Below, one piece after another: positions 35,507 through 48,242 of a stretch of 64,000 nucleotides of DNA; positions within the stretch are counted from its first letter, which is position 1; the number at the start of each line of letters is the position of its first letter. Under the pieces are notes generated by a model. It had not been told where the DNA came from and made no database searches. It was given only the letters and a program-made list of their open reading frames with translations. The translations under genes and the position numbers were made by a program. Source of the stretch: Flavobacteriaceae bacterium R38 (GTDB lineage Bacteria > Bacteroidota > Bacteroidia > Flavobacteriales > Flavobacteriaceae); assembly GCA_009901575.1 (NCBI GenBank), contig WXYP01000002.1, forward strand, positions 702,284 to 766,283, read 5' to 3'.

Positions 35507-36708
35507 GCCCGCTTTAGTATTTCATTAAAGATATCTTTAGCTACTTCAGATTTAGATTTTAATTCAAATGCTGTAGCATTCATTTCTCTATCGATAAAGG
35601 TAATTTTATTTGTTGGTTTTCCAAAACCTGCTCCTTCATCATTTAAAGAGTTTAAAACAATTGCATCTAAATTCTTTCGGGTTAATTTCTTTTTTGCATT
35701 CTCTAATTCATCATTAGTTTCTAATGCAAATCCAACTAAAAACTGCTTTTCTTTAATTGCTCCGATAGATGCTAAAATATCTTTTGTCGGTTCTAACTCT
35801 ATAGTTAACGCTGCATCTTTCTTTTTTATTTTTTTATCAGCTACATTTTTAGGTCTGTAATCTGCAACAGCAGCAGAAAGTATCGCTATATCTGTAGAAG
35901 AATAGTAATTGTGTACTGTTTTGTACATTTCTTCTGCACTTGTTACTCTTTCGATAGTAACCAGACTATGATCCAGGTTAAAATGTGTAGGGCCAGTTAC
36001 TAATACTACTTCTGCTCCTAAGTGTGCTGCCGTAGTAGCCAATTCAAATCCCATTCTGCCTGTAGAATGATTCCCTATAAAACGTACAGGATCTATCGCC
36101 TCATAGGTAGGCCCGGCAGTTATGAGTACTTTTTTATTATTTAAAGGTAATTTTCCTTGTATATCTTTTTCTATAAAAGCAACGATATCTTCTGGTTCTG
36201 CCATTCTTCCTTCTCCAACCAAACCGCTGGCTAATTCTCCATGTGCAGCAGGAATCATAACATTTCCATACGCTTTGAGAGCTTTAAATGATTTAGATGT
36301 AGATTCGTGTTTATACATATCTAAATCCATTGCCGGTGCAAAATAAACCGGACATTTGGCAGATAGGTATACGGCCAGAAGAAAATTATCACATATACCA
36401 TTTGCCATTTTAGATAGTGTATTGGCAGTAGCGGGAGCTATTACCATAATATCTGCCCATAGGCCAAGATCTACGTGATTATTCCATACGTCATTCTCAT
36501 CTTCTTCCTGAGTAAAAGATGATATTACCGGATTTTTTGAAAGTGTGGATAGTGTAAGTGGAGTAATAAAGCTTTTGGCTTTATCTGTCATTACTACTTT
36601 TACATCTGCGCCTGCTTTTATAAAATGCCTTACTAAAAAAGCTGTTTTATATGCAGCAATTCCCCCTGTTATTCCCAGGAGGACTTTTTTACCGCTTAAT
36701 ACGGACAT
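35488..36708 (-). CDS. coaBC: Bifunctional phosphopantothenoylcysteine decarboxylase/phosphopantothenate-cysteine ligase
   Basis: Two consecutive steps of coenzyme A synthesis in one 406-residue protein. The N-terminal FMN-dependent decarboxylase (CoaC) has LGITGGIAAYKTAFLVRHF, the catalytic His in WNNHVDLGLWADIMVIAPAT and PVYFAPAMDLDMY. The C-terminal ligase (CoaB) starts near residue 185 with VLITAGPTYEAIDPVRFIGN and contains GRMGFELATTAAHLGAEV and the lysine-containing ADYRPKNVADKKIKK. It lies 6 bp after rpoZ and overlaps the DUF4835 gene by 19 bp. Confidence 0.96.
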   Translation of the reverse strand: MSVLSGKKVLLGITGGIAAYKTAFLVRHFIKAGADVKVVMTDKAKSFITPLTLSTLSKNPVISSFTQEEDENDVWNNHVDLGLWADIMVIAPATANTLSKMANGICDNFLLAVYLSAKCPVYFAPAMDLDMYKHESTSKSFKALKAYGNVMIPAAHGELASGLVGEGRMAEPEDIVAFIEKDIQGKLPLNNKKVLITAGPTYEAIDPVRFIGNHSTGRMGFELATTAAHLGAEVVLVTGPTHFNLDHSLVTIERVTSAEEMYKTVHNYYSSTDIAILSAAVADYRPKNVADKKIKKKDAALTIELEPTKDILASIGAIKEKQFLVGFALETNDELENAKKKLTRKNLDAIVLNSLNDEGAGFGKPTNKITFIDREMNATAFELKSKSEVAKDIFNEILKRACLENL

Positions 36709-36714
36709 GTGGGG

Positions 36715-37035
36715 TTATTTTTCTGTGTTTCTATGATAAATTTTACCTTCTAACCATTCTTGTATGGCAATTGCATGAGGTTTTGGCAATTTTTCGTAGA
36801 ATTTAGAAACTTCTATCTGCTCTTTATTTTCAAATATCTCTTCCAGACTATCTGTATAAGTTGCAAATTCTTCCAGTTTTTCTATAAGCTCTTTCTTAAT
36901 CTCTGCATTGATTTGATTAGCTCTTTTAGATACAACAGAAATAGCTTCATAAATGTTTCCTGTATCAGAATCAAATTTATTTTTATCTATTGTAATAGTA
37001 GAAACAGGAGCTTCTGTTTTTCTTAAATCGTTCAT
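36715..37035 (-). CDS. rpoZ: DNA-directed RNA polymerase subunit omega (Bacteroidota type)
   Basis: A 106-residue protein of the Bacteroidota RpoZ family, which stabilises the beta' subunit of RNA polymerase. Recognisable parts are IYEAISVVSKRANQINAEIK, matching the omega helix that binds beta', and the C-terminal PHAIAIQEWLEGKIYHR. It sits between bamD (9-bp gap) and coaBC (6-bp gap); this bamD-rpoZ-coaBC order is conserved in the phylum and supports the call, since omega is hard to recognise by sequence alone. Confidence 0.88.
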   Translation of the reverse strand: MNDLRKTEAPVSTITIDKNKFDSDTGNIYEAISVVSKRANQINAEIKKELIEKLEEFATYTDSLEEIFENKEQIEVSKFYEKLPKPHAIAIQEWLEGKIYHRNTEK

Positions 37036-37044
37036 ATCAAATGA

Positions 37045-37851
37045 TTATTTACTAAATTGTTCTAATTCCTTTTTTATAGTTTCTGACATTTCATTTGCTT
37101 GCTTTGCATACTTAGACTCCGCAAAATTAGTCATTAATACATTATAAGCCTCTTGAGCTGCCTTTAAACGTTCTTCTTTTCGTCTAAATACACTATTTAC
37201 AGCTAGTTTATAGCTTGAATCCAACCTGTAGAACATGGCGTCTTCTTTATATATTGTTCCTGCATTATTTTGTAAAAACAATTCAAAAGATTTGATAGCA
37301 GCATAATGATCACTGATTTTATTAAACTGTTTAGCTATTTCATAAGCTTTCTTTTCCAGTTTAGTTGTAAGCTCTTTCACCATTGTATTTGCTTCTGTCA
37401 ATCGTTCAGAATTTGGATATTCGTTGATGAAAACCTGCAATTTCTCAATTGCATCATACGTTTCTGTTTGATCTATACTGTATTTAGGCGATAAATAATA
37501 ATAACTTTTTGCACCTAAAAAAGCGGCTTCTTCTATTCTATCACTGTTCGGATACGATTTTGTAAATTGTTCAAATCTAAATCCTGATAAATAGTAATCT
37601 TTTGTTTTGTAATATGAATCTGCATAGAAAAAGATAACACGTTCCCCTTGTGGTTTACCTATGTATTTAGGCACTATTTGCTCAAATAAACGCAAAGCTT
37701 TTTTATATTCTCCTTCATTATAAAGCTTTTCAGCTAAAGCATATTTAACTTTGATATCATCATTTTTCAAAGCCCTTTGATACTCACTACACGAGGTAAG
37801 AAGTAACATAAAAGCAAATGCGATATACAGAAAGTTTTGTTTTTTAACCAT
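37045..37851 (-). CDS. bamD: Outer membrane protein assembly factor BamD
   Basis: Essential lipoprotein partner of BamA in outer-membrane barrel assembly. The 268-residue protein has a lipoprotein signal peptide with lipobox LLLTSC (Cys near residue 21), then five TPR-like repeats: YALAEKLYNEGEYKKALRLF, ADSYYKTKDYYLSGFRFEQF, PNSDRIEEAAFLGAKSYYY, and later repeats. A -7 box (CAAAATTA on the plus strand, 37856-37863) is 4 bp upstream of the ATG, suggesting a leaderless operon start for bamD-rpoZ-coaBC-porD. Confidence 0.94.
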   Translation of the reverse strand: MVKKQNFLYIAFAFMLLLTSCSEYQRALKNDDIKVKYALAEKLYNEGEYKKALRLFEQIVPKYIGKPQGERVIFFYADSYYKTKDYYLSGFRFEQFTKSYPNSDRIEEAAFLGAKSYYYLSPKYSIDQTETYDAIEKLQVFINEYPNSERLTEANTMVKELTTKLEKKAYEIAKQFNKISDHYAAIKSFELFLQNNAGTIYKEDAMFYRLDSSYKLAVNSVFRRKEERLKAAQEAYNVLMTNFAESKYAKQANEMSETIKKELEQFSK

Positions 37852-37947
37852 GCCGCAAAATTAGATATTCTATTTAAATAAAAAAAACAATATTTTCTTT
37901 GCTAAAATAAGAGAAATAGGATAGCCTTTTACAGATTTAAAAAAGAT

Positions 37948-38874
37948 TTAACTATCCAATTTATAAGTAGCATTGAGCTTTTCATGATCTAATACTGTAA
38001 TTCCGTTCTCGTCAAACTCAAAAGCTTTTTTAAAAGCGACGTCAAATATCAATTCATCCAGAGTATACGAATACACTTGATACACTTCCTGGTTAAAAGA
38101 TTCATCAAAATAACTTATTAAAATGATTAACTCCCCGGTAAGTTCTTTTATTTCTTTTTTTGAATATCCTTTAAACGGACTTTCATCATCTATTTCATGT
38201 ACAATAGTCCATGTAGTGGGCAAATACGATATTTGTTTTCTCTCAACAGACAGGTTAAAGAAATTGGTCTGATATTCTTTACCATTTTTTTTCATTAATG
38301 ATAATGTTACAGAAGCTTTAGGATTTATCATTATCCGTTTCTTCGTATTCATAAGGCGAAACATAATTGCGCTATTATCATTAAAAGGTCTATGAATAAT
38401 CTTGTCACTAAACGCTATAAAAGATCTTGGTTTAACAAACCTCCCGTATAATAAACCTGTTATAAAAGAAAAACTTAACAGCCCTATCAATGCTTCTAAA
38501 GTAGAAACAATTCCGCTCAATACTCCAGTAGGAGACATTCCTCCATAGCCAACAGTAGTGATAGTTTGTGCCGAGAAAAAGAAGGCGTCCAGAAAATTAA
38601 AAAACCAGTTCTCATTTTCAATATGGAGATCTTCGACACCTATTAAAAGATATATAATTGCAAAAAAAGAATTTACAATTATATACCCTAACAAGACCAG
38701 GAAAAAAAACCTCAGCCAGGAAATATTTACCAGATAAGTATAGGCCGTATAAATGCTATTTTTATTATTTACATGCCTGATATTAAAAGTACCATCTTTA
38801 TTGACAAAACGCTTAACGTTCTTTATAGAACTCTTTCCGAAACCAGGATCTTCTACTCTTTTCGTTTTTGTCAT
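37948..38874 (-). CDS. Inward-rectifier (Kir-like) potassium channel
   Basis: A 308-residue two-transmembrane channel subunit of the KirBac type. The slide-helix region (YTAYTYLVNISWLRFFFLVL) leads into TM1, the pore loop with filter TITTVGYGGMSPTG, TM2 (LSGIVSTLEALIGLLSFSFI) and a beta-rich cytoplasmic C-terminal domain (FRLMNTKKRIMINPKASVTL, SYLPTTWTIVHEIDDESPF). The residue after the filter GYG is Gly rather than Asp, an unusual variant. The start is ATG at 38874; the in-frame TTG one codon earlier is ignored. Cotranscription with dapA is likely (16-bp gap). Confidence 0.9.
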   Translation of the reverse strand: MTKTKRVEDPGFGKSSIKNVKRFVNKDGTFNIRHVNNKNSIYTAYTYLVNISWLRFFFLVLLGYIIVNSFFAIIYLLIGVEDLHIENENWFFNFLDAFFFSAQTITTVGYGGMSPTGVLSGIVSTLEALIGLLSFSFITGLLYGRFVKPRSFIAFSDKIIHRPFNDNSAIMFRLMNTKKRIMINPKASVTLSLMKKNGKEYQTNFFNLSVERKQISYLPTTWTIVHEIDDESPFKGYSKKEIKELTGELIILISYFDESFNQEVYQVYSYTLDELIFDVAFKKAFEFDENGITVLDHEKLNATYKLDS

Positions 38875-38890
38875 CAAAAAATATACTTAC

Positions 38891-39766
38891 CTAAATATTA
38901 CTCATAAATGTATTAATTTTTTCTTTCAGTTCTGAGCTAGCTTGTACCAAAGGTAAACGAACTGTTGCTTCACTTAAATTCAAATATTCAAATATTGCTT
39001 TAATTCCTCCCGGATTCCCTTCTTCAAAAATAAGATCAATACTCTCCATCACCTTGTAGTGAAGGTTGTTTGCCGTTTCGACATCTCCTTTTAATCCGGC
39101 TCTAACCATATTTGAAAAATCCCCTGGTATACCCTGGCCTATTACAGATATAACTCCAGCTCCTCCGGCTAGCACCATTGGTAATGTAATCATATCATCC
39201 CCGGAAATTACAAGAAAATCTTCCGGCTTATCTTTTAGTAACCTCATTGCTTGTACTATATCCCCAGCTGCTTCTTTCACACCTATAATGTTATCAAAAT
39301 CATTTGCCAGTCTTATAACAGTTTCGGGAGCAATATTTGATGATGTTCTTCCCGGAACATTATATACAATAATTGGTTTATCTGATGCATTAGCTACTGC
39401 CTTGAAATGTTGATATATTCCTTCTTGAGAAGGTTTATTATAATAAGGAGACACCGATAAAACCGCATCATAAGCAGATAAATCTGTGTTTTTAATTTCA
39501 TTTACAACAGCAGCAGTATTATTACCACCTATCCCTAATACCATTGGTACTCTTCCGTTGTTGGCTATTCTTATAGTATCTTTAACTATTTCTTTTTCTT
39601 CTTTTGATAATGTAGCGCTTTCTGCTGTAGTTCCTAAAACCACTAAATATTCTACTCCTCCATCTATAACAAAATTTACAATTTTGCTCAATGCTTCCTC
39701 ATCTACTGAAAAATCACTCTTAAAAGGAGTAATTAGTGCTACTCCTGTTCCTAAAAACTTAGTCAT
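38891..39766 (-). CDS. dapA: 4-hydroxy-tetrahydrodipicolinate synthase
   Basis: First committed step of lysine and diaminopimelate synthesis, condensing pyruvate and aspartate semialdehyde. The 291-residue TIM barrel has [16 protein letters not shown], the Tyr in [13 protein letters not shown], the Schiff-base Lys in [15 protein letters not shown], and [16 protein letters not shown]. It completes a lysine pathway pair with dapF at 53.9 kb. It is 2 bp downstream of the DUF6913 gene. Confidence 0.96.
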   Translation of the reverse strand: MTKFLGTGVALITPFKSDFSVDEEALSKIVNFVIDGGVEYLVVLGTTAESATLSKEEKEIVKDTIRIANNGRVPMVLGIGGNNTAAVVNEIKNTDLSAYDAVLSVSPYYNKPSQEGIYQHFKAVANASDKPIIVYNVPGRTSSNIAPETVIRLANDFDNIIGVKEAAGDIVQAMRLLKDKPEDFLVISGDDMITLPMVLAGGAGVISVIGQGIPGDFSNMVRAGLKGDVETANNLHYKVMESIDLIFEEGNPGGIKAIFEYLNLSEATVRLPLVQASSELKEKINTFMSNI

Positions 39767-39768
39767 TT

Positions 39769-40293
39769 TTATATTCTATTTAAAATTGAAAGATATTTTA
39801 TTAATTCTGGCTTAAATTTCAAATATTCGCTTGCTTTAACTTTTAAAATAATGTCATTATAGATTTCATTGTTTTGATGAATTCCAACTCTTAATTTTGC
39901 TTTTGTTGAAATACTGACTAATGAGAGCGCCAATGAAGGAGTTTCGTAATAATTCAATAAAAGATCATATTCTTTACTTAAAAACTCATTGATATCTCCA
40001 TTCTCTATAGTTCCGTTCCATCCAATATCTTTTGCGCTAAAAACAGGGATCGAATAGTTACTCATGTCTGTATTCAACGCTGAAAAACCAACAATTTTGA
40101 ATTGATCTTGCCTCAACCCAATTTCTTTTGCCAATTCTTCAAATACTTCCATATGATTAAATTCGTCTACATTCAGAATACAGGCAAATGATTTTATCTT
40201 TTCATTTCCGGTTTTCGAATATGAATTCTCCTGGTTTAAAGCTTTTTTTAGTGCCTTTTGAGCAGATATCTCTTTTAATTTTTTTAAAAGCAT
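39769..40293 (-). CDS. DUF6913 domain protein
   Basis: A 174-residue cytoplasmic protein. It begins with a basic helix and continues with a Rossmann-like alternation ([91 protein letters not shown]). The pattern fits DUF6913, a Flavobacteriia family of unknown function that consistently precedes dapA. Its role is unknown; association with cell-wall precursor synthesis is only suggested by the location. Confidence 0.65.
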   Translation of the reverse strand: MLLKKLKEISAQKALKKALNQENSYSKTGNEKIKSFACILNVDEFNHMEVFEELAKEIGLRQDQFKIVGFSALNTDMSNYSIPVFSAKDIGWNGTIENGDINEFLSKEYDLLLNYYETPSLALSLVSISTKAKLRVGIHQNNEIYNDIILKVKASEYLKFKPELIKYLSILNRI

Positions 40294-40413
40294 TCACAAA
40301 ACTTATTTGAACAGCACAAAAATAGATATATTACTTATATAAAATAAAAGAAGTGACCAAAGTTAAATTGTATAAATACAACAATTTGTTATATTTAAAA
40401 CAAATATTTAATT

Positions 40414-43701
<3,288 letters not shown>

Positions 43702-43703
43702 AA

Positions 43704-44558
43704 TTAAAAGTTTTTAACCGCTCTTATCATTCTCGGATTCTCAAAAACATCATTTTTTAATTCAATTTCAGAAAACTTGTTTTTTTCTAAGAGCGTAATC
43801 ATTGAAGAGCTAAGATACTGATTGATCTCGAAGAAAAGTTCTCCGTTTCTCACTAAATTATCAACAGCAAAGTTTGCGATCTTCTTATAAAACAATAACG
43901 GATCATCATCTGTTACAAATAAAGCCAGGTGCGGTTCATACTGTAAAACATTATTTTTTATCTGTTCCTTTTCTGAAACTCTTACATAAGGCGGATTAGA
44001 AACAATTAAATCGTATTCGTTGTGAGAAGATTCCAATGTTAATATATCTGCTTTAAGAAATTCTATATACACATCATTAAGGGATGCATTTTCTTTTGCA
44101 AGTTTTAATGCTTCGTCAGAGATATCCATAGCATGCACTTTAGCAGACTTGAAATGCTTAGCCAAAGCTATGGCAATACAACCACTACCGGTACCAATAT
44201 CCAGGATCTTGAGAGGGGCTTGTTTCTTCTCATATTTTTCCTGTATCCATAATATCAGTTCTTCGGTTTCCGGCCTTGGAATCAGTACGTGTTCATTTAT
44301 TTTTATAGTCAGTTCACAAAAAAAAGTTTTCCCCAGAATTTGTTGAATAGGTTTTTCCAGTTTTAATTCTGATAATGCTTTAAAAAATAAACTTTCTTTC
44401 TCTTTATCAACCGTTAAATCAGGAGTTAATGCCAGTGTAAATAATTTCAATCCGCAATATTCTTCTAAGAGATAAGAAAAAAAAGTGTCAACTTCTTCTC
44501 TCCCATAAAGTACATCCAGTTCATTGTGATATAAGCGTTGTATTTCTTTTAAAATCAT
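43704..44558 (-). CDS. prmC: Peptide chain release factor N5-glutamine methyltransferase
   Basis: PrmC methylates the GGQ glutamine of release factors. The 284-residue protein has the N-terminal recognition domain (PIQQILGKTFFCELTIKIN, then HVLIPRPETEELILW), SAM motif LDIGTGSGCIAIALAKHF and the catalytic NPPY in DLIVSNPPYVRVSEKE. The neighbours are an acetyltransferase upstream (12-bp gap) and the LOG gene downstream (2-bp gap). Confidence 0.96.
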   Translation of the reverse strand: MILKEIQRLYHNELDVLYGREEVDTFFSYLLEEYCGLKLFTLALTPDLTVDKEKESLFFKALSELKLEKPIQQILGKTFFCELTIKINEHVLIPRPETEELILWIQEKYEKKQAPLKILDIGTGSGCIAIALAKHFKSAKVHAMDISDEALKLAKENASLNDVYIEFLKADILTLESSHNEYDLIVSNPPYVRVSEKEQIKNNVLQYEPHLALFVTDDDPLLFYKKIANFAVDNLVRNGELFFEINQYLSSSMITLLEKNKFSEIELKNDVFENPRMIRAVKNF

Positions 44559-44570
44559 ATAAACATCAAA

Positions 44571-45056
44571 TTAAAGATCTTTTATCATCCAGACCGGGCA
44601 AACGTAATGTCCGGTATCTCCCATAGCATTTTCAATATAGTTAAAACCGTATTTCAAATATATTTTTTGAGCTATCTTCATATCCGGCATAGTTTCCAGA
44701 TAACATTGTTCATATCCGAAGCTCTTTGCTTTTTCTAAACATGCCTTCAATAACAAACTTCCCACACCTTTACCTCTGGCTTGTGGAGATAAATACATTT
44801 TTTGCAGTTCACATACATTTCCCGAATAGTTTTCTAACTGGGCAATCCCTCCTCCCCCTAATACTACTCCATTTAACTCTGCTACATAATAATGTGCATT
44901 AGGAATATTATATGCTTCATACATATTATTCAGGGATTTATCGGCATAAGCCGATCTTGTTTTCGGAACCCCAAAATCATCTAAAACTCCTTTGATTATT
45001 TTGGCTATTAGGGCATTATCTCCAGGTTGTATATCTCTAATAATTACGCTACTCAT
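44571..45056 (-). CDS. GNAT family N-acetyltransferase
   Basis: A 161-residue GCN5-type acetyltransferase. The acetyl-CoA site is QKMYLSPQARGKGVGSLLL with the R/QxxGxG/A motif, followed by CLEKAKSFGYEQCYLETMPD and KIYLKYGFNYIENAMG. Upstream motif GVVLGGGGIAQLENY is the beta-hairpin of the fold. The substrate is unknown. It is divergent from ribD with 26 bp between start codons. Confidence 0.88.
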   Translation of the reverse strand: MSSVIIRDIQPGDNALIAKIIKGVLDDFGVPKTRSAYADKSLNNMYEAYNIPNAHYYVAELNGVVLGGGGIAQLENYSGNVCELQKMYLSPQARGKGVGSLLLKACLEKAKSFGYEQCYLETMPDMKIAQKIYLKYGFNYIENAMGDTGHYVCPVWMIKDL

Positions 45057-45082
45057 ATTCTATTTTAATATACTATTTTTGT

Positions 45083-46144
45083 GTGGTGAAGATACATGAA
45101 AAATACATAAGCAGATGCATAGAGCTCGCTAAAAACGGACTCCAATCTGCTATGCCTAACCCATCTGTTGGAGCAGTAATTGTATCCGAAGGAAAAATAA
45201 TAGGCGAAGGATATACAAGTCCTTATGGAGGAGCTCATGCAGAAGTTAATGCCATCAATTCTGTTAGCCCTGAAAAAGATTTAGAAAATGCAACAATATA
45301 TGTGAGTCTTGAGCCTTGCAGTCATTATGGAAAAACTCCTCCCTGTAGCGATTTGATCATTGCAAAAGGTATTAAAAATGTTGTCATAGGATGTGTAGAT
45401 CCTTTTTCTGAAGTAGCCGGAAAAGGAATTGAACGGTTAAAAAAAGCCGGATGCAATGTGGTTTTGGGCGTTTTGGAAAAGGAATGTATAGTATCTAACA
45501 AACGCTTTTTTACGTTTCACACACAAAAGCGTCCGTATATTATTCTTAAATGGGCCCAGACTACAGATCATTACATAGCTCCTGATAACACAATCATAAA
45601 TTCTGCTGAAGCCGCTTCTTTTCTCATCACCAATCAATATTCCAGGCAGTTGGTTCACAAATGGAGGGCAGAAGAACAAAGTATTTTAGTGGGTACAAAT
45701 ACTGTAATTAATGATAACCCCAAACTCAATACAAGAGATTGGGAAGGGAAAAGTCCTCTACGCATAATCATCGATCAGAATTTAAGGATCACAAAAAACT
45801 ATTCGATATACGACAAAACCATTCCTACCTTGATGATTACAGGAAATCATCATGATGAAATAAATACTGTTGACAATATTATTTATGAGCAAATCGATTT
45901 TTCAACTAATATAGCGATTCAAATTTGTAACACCTTATACAAACACAATATCCAAAGTGTAATAATTGAAGGTGGTACGCAAACTTTACAAACATTTATA
46001 AATGAAAATTTATGGGATGAGGCTCGTGTGTTTACGGCAAATAAAAGTTTAAAAAAAGGAGTAAAAGCTCCAAAAATTGATGGGACACTTATAGAAGAAA
46101 GCAACAAAACCGGGGATCATTTAAAAATCTTAAAAAATATATGA
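45083..46144 (+). CDS. ribD: Bifunctional riboflavin biosynthesis protein RibD (deaminase/reductase)
   Basis: Second and third steps of riboflavin synthesis. The N-terminal deaminase has the zinc motifs PYGGAHAEVNAI and SLEPCSHYGKTPPCSDLIIA; the C-terminal NADPH-dependent reductase starts after residue 145 (ILKWAQTTDHYIAPDNT, ILVGTNTVINDNPKLNTR, SVIIEGGTQTLQTFINENL). The start is one of two adjacent GTG codons (45083 or 45086). A TATTTTTG box lies right in front (45074-45081), too close for a normal leader, so it may be coincidence or mark a different promoter use. It overlaps the HAD gene (ATGA). Confidence 0.95.
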   Translation: MVKIHEKYISRCIELAKNGLQSAMPNPSVGAVIVSEGKIIGEGYTSPYGGAHAEVNAINSVSPEKDLENATIYVSLEPCSHYGKTPPCSDLIIAKGIKNVVIGCVDPFSEVAGKGIERLKKAGCNVVLGVLEKECIVSNKRFFTFHTQKRPYIILKWAQTTDHYIAPDNTIINSAEAASFLITNQYSRQLVHKWRAEEQSILVGTNTVINDNPKLNTRDWEGKSPLRIIIDQNLRITKNYSIYDKTIPTLMITGNHHDEINTVDNIIYEQIDFSTNIAIQICNTLYKHNIQSVIIEGGTQTLQTFINENLWDEARVFTANKSLKKGVKAPKIDGTLIEESNKTGDHLKILKNI

Positions 46145-46755
46145 TACAAAATATCATTTTTGATTTTGGAGATATCTTTATTGATTTAGATAAATCTGCT
46201 ACGTTAAAAGCCATGCAGGAATTTGGTTTGCATCAGGTTACTGATGAAATGACTGAAGTCAATAAAAAATATGAAAAAGGATTGATCAGTACACCTGACT
46301 TCATTTCGTATTACAAAGGTAAATTTCCTGATGCGAGTGAAAAAAACTTATCTGATGCATGGAATGCCATAATTTTAGATTTCCCGGAACATCGTTTGGA
46401 TTTTATAGAAAATCTTGCCAAAAAAAATGAATTCAGGCTTTTTTTATTGAGCAATACTAATGAATTACATATAGAAAGGGTAATAGAAAGAATGAATATT
46501 AACAGGTATAACCAATTTAAAAATTGTTTTGAAAAGTTTTATCTGTCCTATGAAATCAATTTAAGAAAACCCGATCTCGAAATATATAATCATGTAATAG
46601 ATCAAAACAATCTCTCTGTAGAGAATACATTATTTATAGACGACACCAAAGAAAACACAGAAGCTGCAGCTGTTTTAGGTATGAAAACCTGGAACTTAAT
46701 CCCGGGAGCAGATGATATCACTCAGTTATTCAATAATAAAATACTCTTCAATTGA
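46141..46755 (+). CDS. HAD family phosphatase (YihX-like)
   Basis: A 204-residue haloacid-dehalogenase phosphatase of subfamily IA. Motif I is IIFDFGDIFIDLD, where the second Asp of DxD is replaced by Gly as in YihX-type enzymes; motif II is FLLSNTNELH; motif III Lys is in LRKPDLEIYNHVI; motif IV is LFIDDTKENTEAAAVLGM. YihX hydrolyses sugar phosphates such as alpha-D-glucose-1-phosphate; whether this one does is not clear. It overlaps ribD by 4 bp and the EamA gene start by 4 bp. Confidence 0.88.
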   Translation: MIQNIIFDFGDIFIDLDKSATLKAMQEFGLHQVTDEMTEVNKKYEKGLISTPDFISYYKGKFPDASEKNLSDAWNAIILDFPEHRLDFIENLAKKNEFRLFLLSNTNELHIERVIERMNINRYNQFKNCFEKFYLSYEINLRKPDLEIYNHVIDQNNLSVENTLFIDDTKENTEAAAVLGMKTWNLIPGADDITQLFNNKILFN

Positions 46756-47618
46756 TTTATTTAATTTTAAGCATTGCTATATCAAGTTTTTTATATGTCA
46801 TCTTCAAATTCTTTGCACATTTCAAGGTAAACACTTTACAAGCTATTACCATTAACTATATAGTAGCTGGTTCTATGGGATTACTATCTTATGACCATGA
46901 AGTTAATGTTGTAGAAATTTCACATAAACCATGGATCTTAGGAGCAGTAATGCTTGGTGGTGTATTTATTTGTGTTTTCAATTTGATGGCACTTACCTCT
47001 CAAAAAAACGGAGTCTCTGTCGCATCTGTAGCAAGTAAAATGTCTATCGTTATTCCTGTCATTTTTGCGGTTATTATGTATGGAGAACGATTAGGGTTTG
47101 TGAAAATACTAGGAATAGGCCTTGCTTTAATAGCTGTATATCTTGCATCTATAAAACAAACCAAAGTAGTGGTACAAAAAAACAATCTTATTTATCCGTT
47201 TTTACTATTTCTTGGTTCCGGTATTATTGACGCAAGTTTAAAATATATGGAAGTTACCTATGTAAAAAGTGAAGAGATTCCTTTGTTCTCAGCCTTCATT
47301 TTTTATTGTGCTGCTGTTATTGGTATTATCATCGTAACCTATAAAAAAATAAACGGAGGTTTTCATTTACATTGGAAAAATATTATTGCGGGTACAGCTT
47401 TGGGAATCCCTAATTACTACTCCATATATTATTTAATAAAGGCATTACAAAACGATACTTTTAACAGTTCAACTATTTTTACTATCAATAACGTAGCTAT
47501 TGTCATGTTTTCAACACTTCTAGGAATTCTGATTTTTAAAGAAAAGCTCATTATTAAAAACTGGTTAGGCATCTTAATTGCGATTTTAAGCATATTTTTG
47601 GTAGCATCTGGCTCTTAA
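46752..47618 (+). CDS. EamA (DMT) family transporter
   Basis: A 288-residue inner-membrane protein with about ten hydrophobic helices in two EamA repeats (repeat 1 includes LQAITINYIVAGSMGLLSY and VASKMSIVIPVIFAVIMYGE; repeat 2 includes FSAFIFYCAAVIGIIIV and TIFTINNVAIVMFSTLLGIL, ending IFKEKLIIKNWLGILIAI). The family exports amino acids, nucleotide sugars or other small metabolites; the substrate is unknown. The start is TTG at 46752, overlapping the TGA of the HAD gene. It is followed 9 bp later by the YigZ-family gene. Confidence 0.85.
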   Translation: MIYLILSIAISSFLYVIFKFFAHFKVNTLQAITINYIVAGSMGLLSYDHEVNVVEISHKPWILGAVMLGGVFICVFNLMALTSQKNGVSVASVASKMSIVIPVIFAVIMYGERLGFVKILGIGLALIAVYLASIKQTKVVVQKNNLIYPFLLFLGSGIIDASLKYMEVTYVKSEEIPLFSAFIFYCAAVIGIIIVTYKKINGGFHLHWKNIIAGTALGIPNYYSIYYLIKALQNDTFNSSTIFTINNVAIVMFSTLLGILIFKEKLIIKNWLGILIAILSIFLVASGS

Positions 47619-47627
47619 TCATCTATT

Positions 47628-48242
47628 TTGACAGAAAAAGACACTTTTAATACGATAGCAACGGCATCAGAAGGGATGCTCTTTAAGGATAAAAACAGTA
47701 AGTTTTTTGGATATGCAATTCCTATTCATTCAAAAGATGAAATTAAAGATCATTTAATAGCCCTGAAAAAGAAACATCACAGTGCAAGGCATTGGTGTTA
47801 TGCATGGCAAACAGGAACAACTACAATAGAACACAGAGTTAATGACGACGGAGAGCCCAGCAATAGTGCAGGAATGCCAATATATGGACAAATTAAATCT
47901 TTTGAGCTCACCAATGTTCTGGTTGTAGTTGTACGTTATTTTGGAGGTGTTAAGTTAGGAGTGGGAGGTCTCATCAACGCCTATAGGTCTGCAGCAAAAA
48001 TTGCTATTGAATCGGTTGAAATAATTGAAAAAACTATTGATATTTTATATGAAATTACATTCGATTATAAGAATATCAATAAGGTAATGCGAATTATTAA
48101 AGAAAATAATTTGACCATTATAAATCAAAAAATGGAGTTAAATTGTACAACAGTAATTTCTGTGAGAAAGAAAAACGCAACTAAAATTCTAAAAATTTTT
48201 GAAGCGCTTTTTGAAGTTCAGATCAAAAACATTTCAAATTAA
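47628..48242 (+). CDS. YigZ/IMPACT family protein
   Basis: A 204-residue protein of the UPF0029/IMPACT family. The N-terminal domain has FKDKNSKFFGYAIPI, RHWCYAWQTG and the signature DDGEPSNSAGMPIYGQI, followed by LVVVVRYFGGVKLGVGGLI, exactly as in YigZ. A C-terminal domain of EF-G domain V-like fold ends the protein. The family is thought to act in translation or ribosome regulation. The start is TTG at 47628 because a stop (47616-47618) precedes it in frame without another start codon. The gene overlaps the convergent thioesterase by 4 bp. Confidence 0.92.
   Translation: MTEKDTFNTIATASEGMLFKDKNSKFFGYAIPIHSKDEIKDHLIALKKKHHSARHWCYAWQTGTTTIEHRVNDDGEPSNSAGMPIYGQIKSFELTNVLVVVVRYFGGVKLGVGGLINAYRSAAKIAIESVEIIEKTIDILYEITFDYKNINKVMRIIKENNLTIINQKMELNCTTVISVRKKNATKILKIFEALFEVQIKNISN

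Noticed and set aside
39066..39413. Plus-strand reading frame of 115 codons inside dapA
   Set aside because: Antisense shadow of dapA.
40294..40413. Terminator or operator in the AT-rich gap before the DUF6913 gene
   Set aside because: AAATTGT/ACAATTT pairing exists but is weak and AT-only, with no T-run or promoter match nearby.
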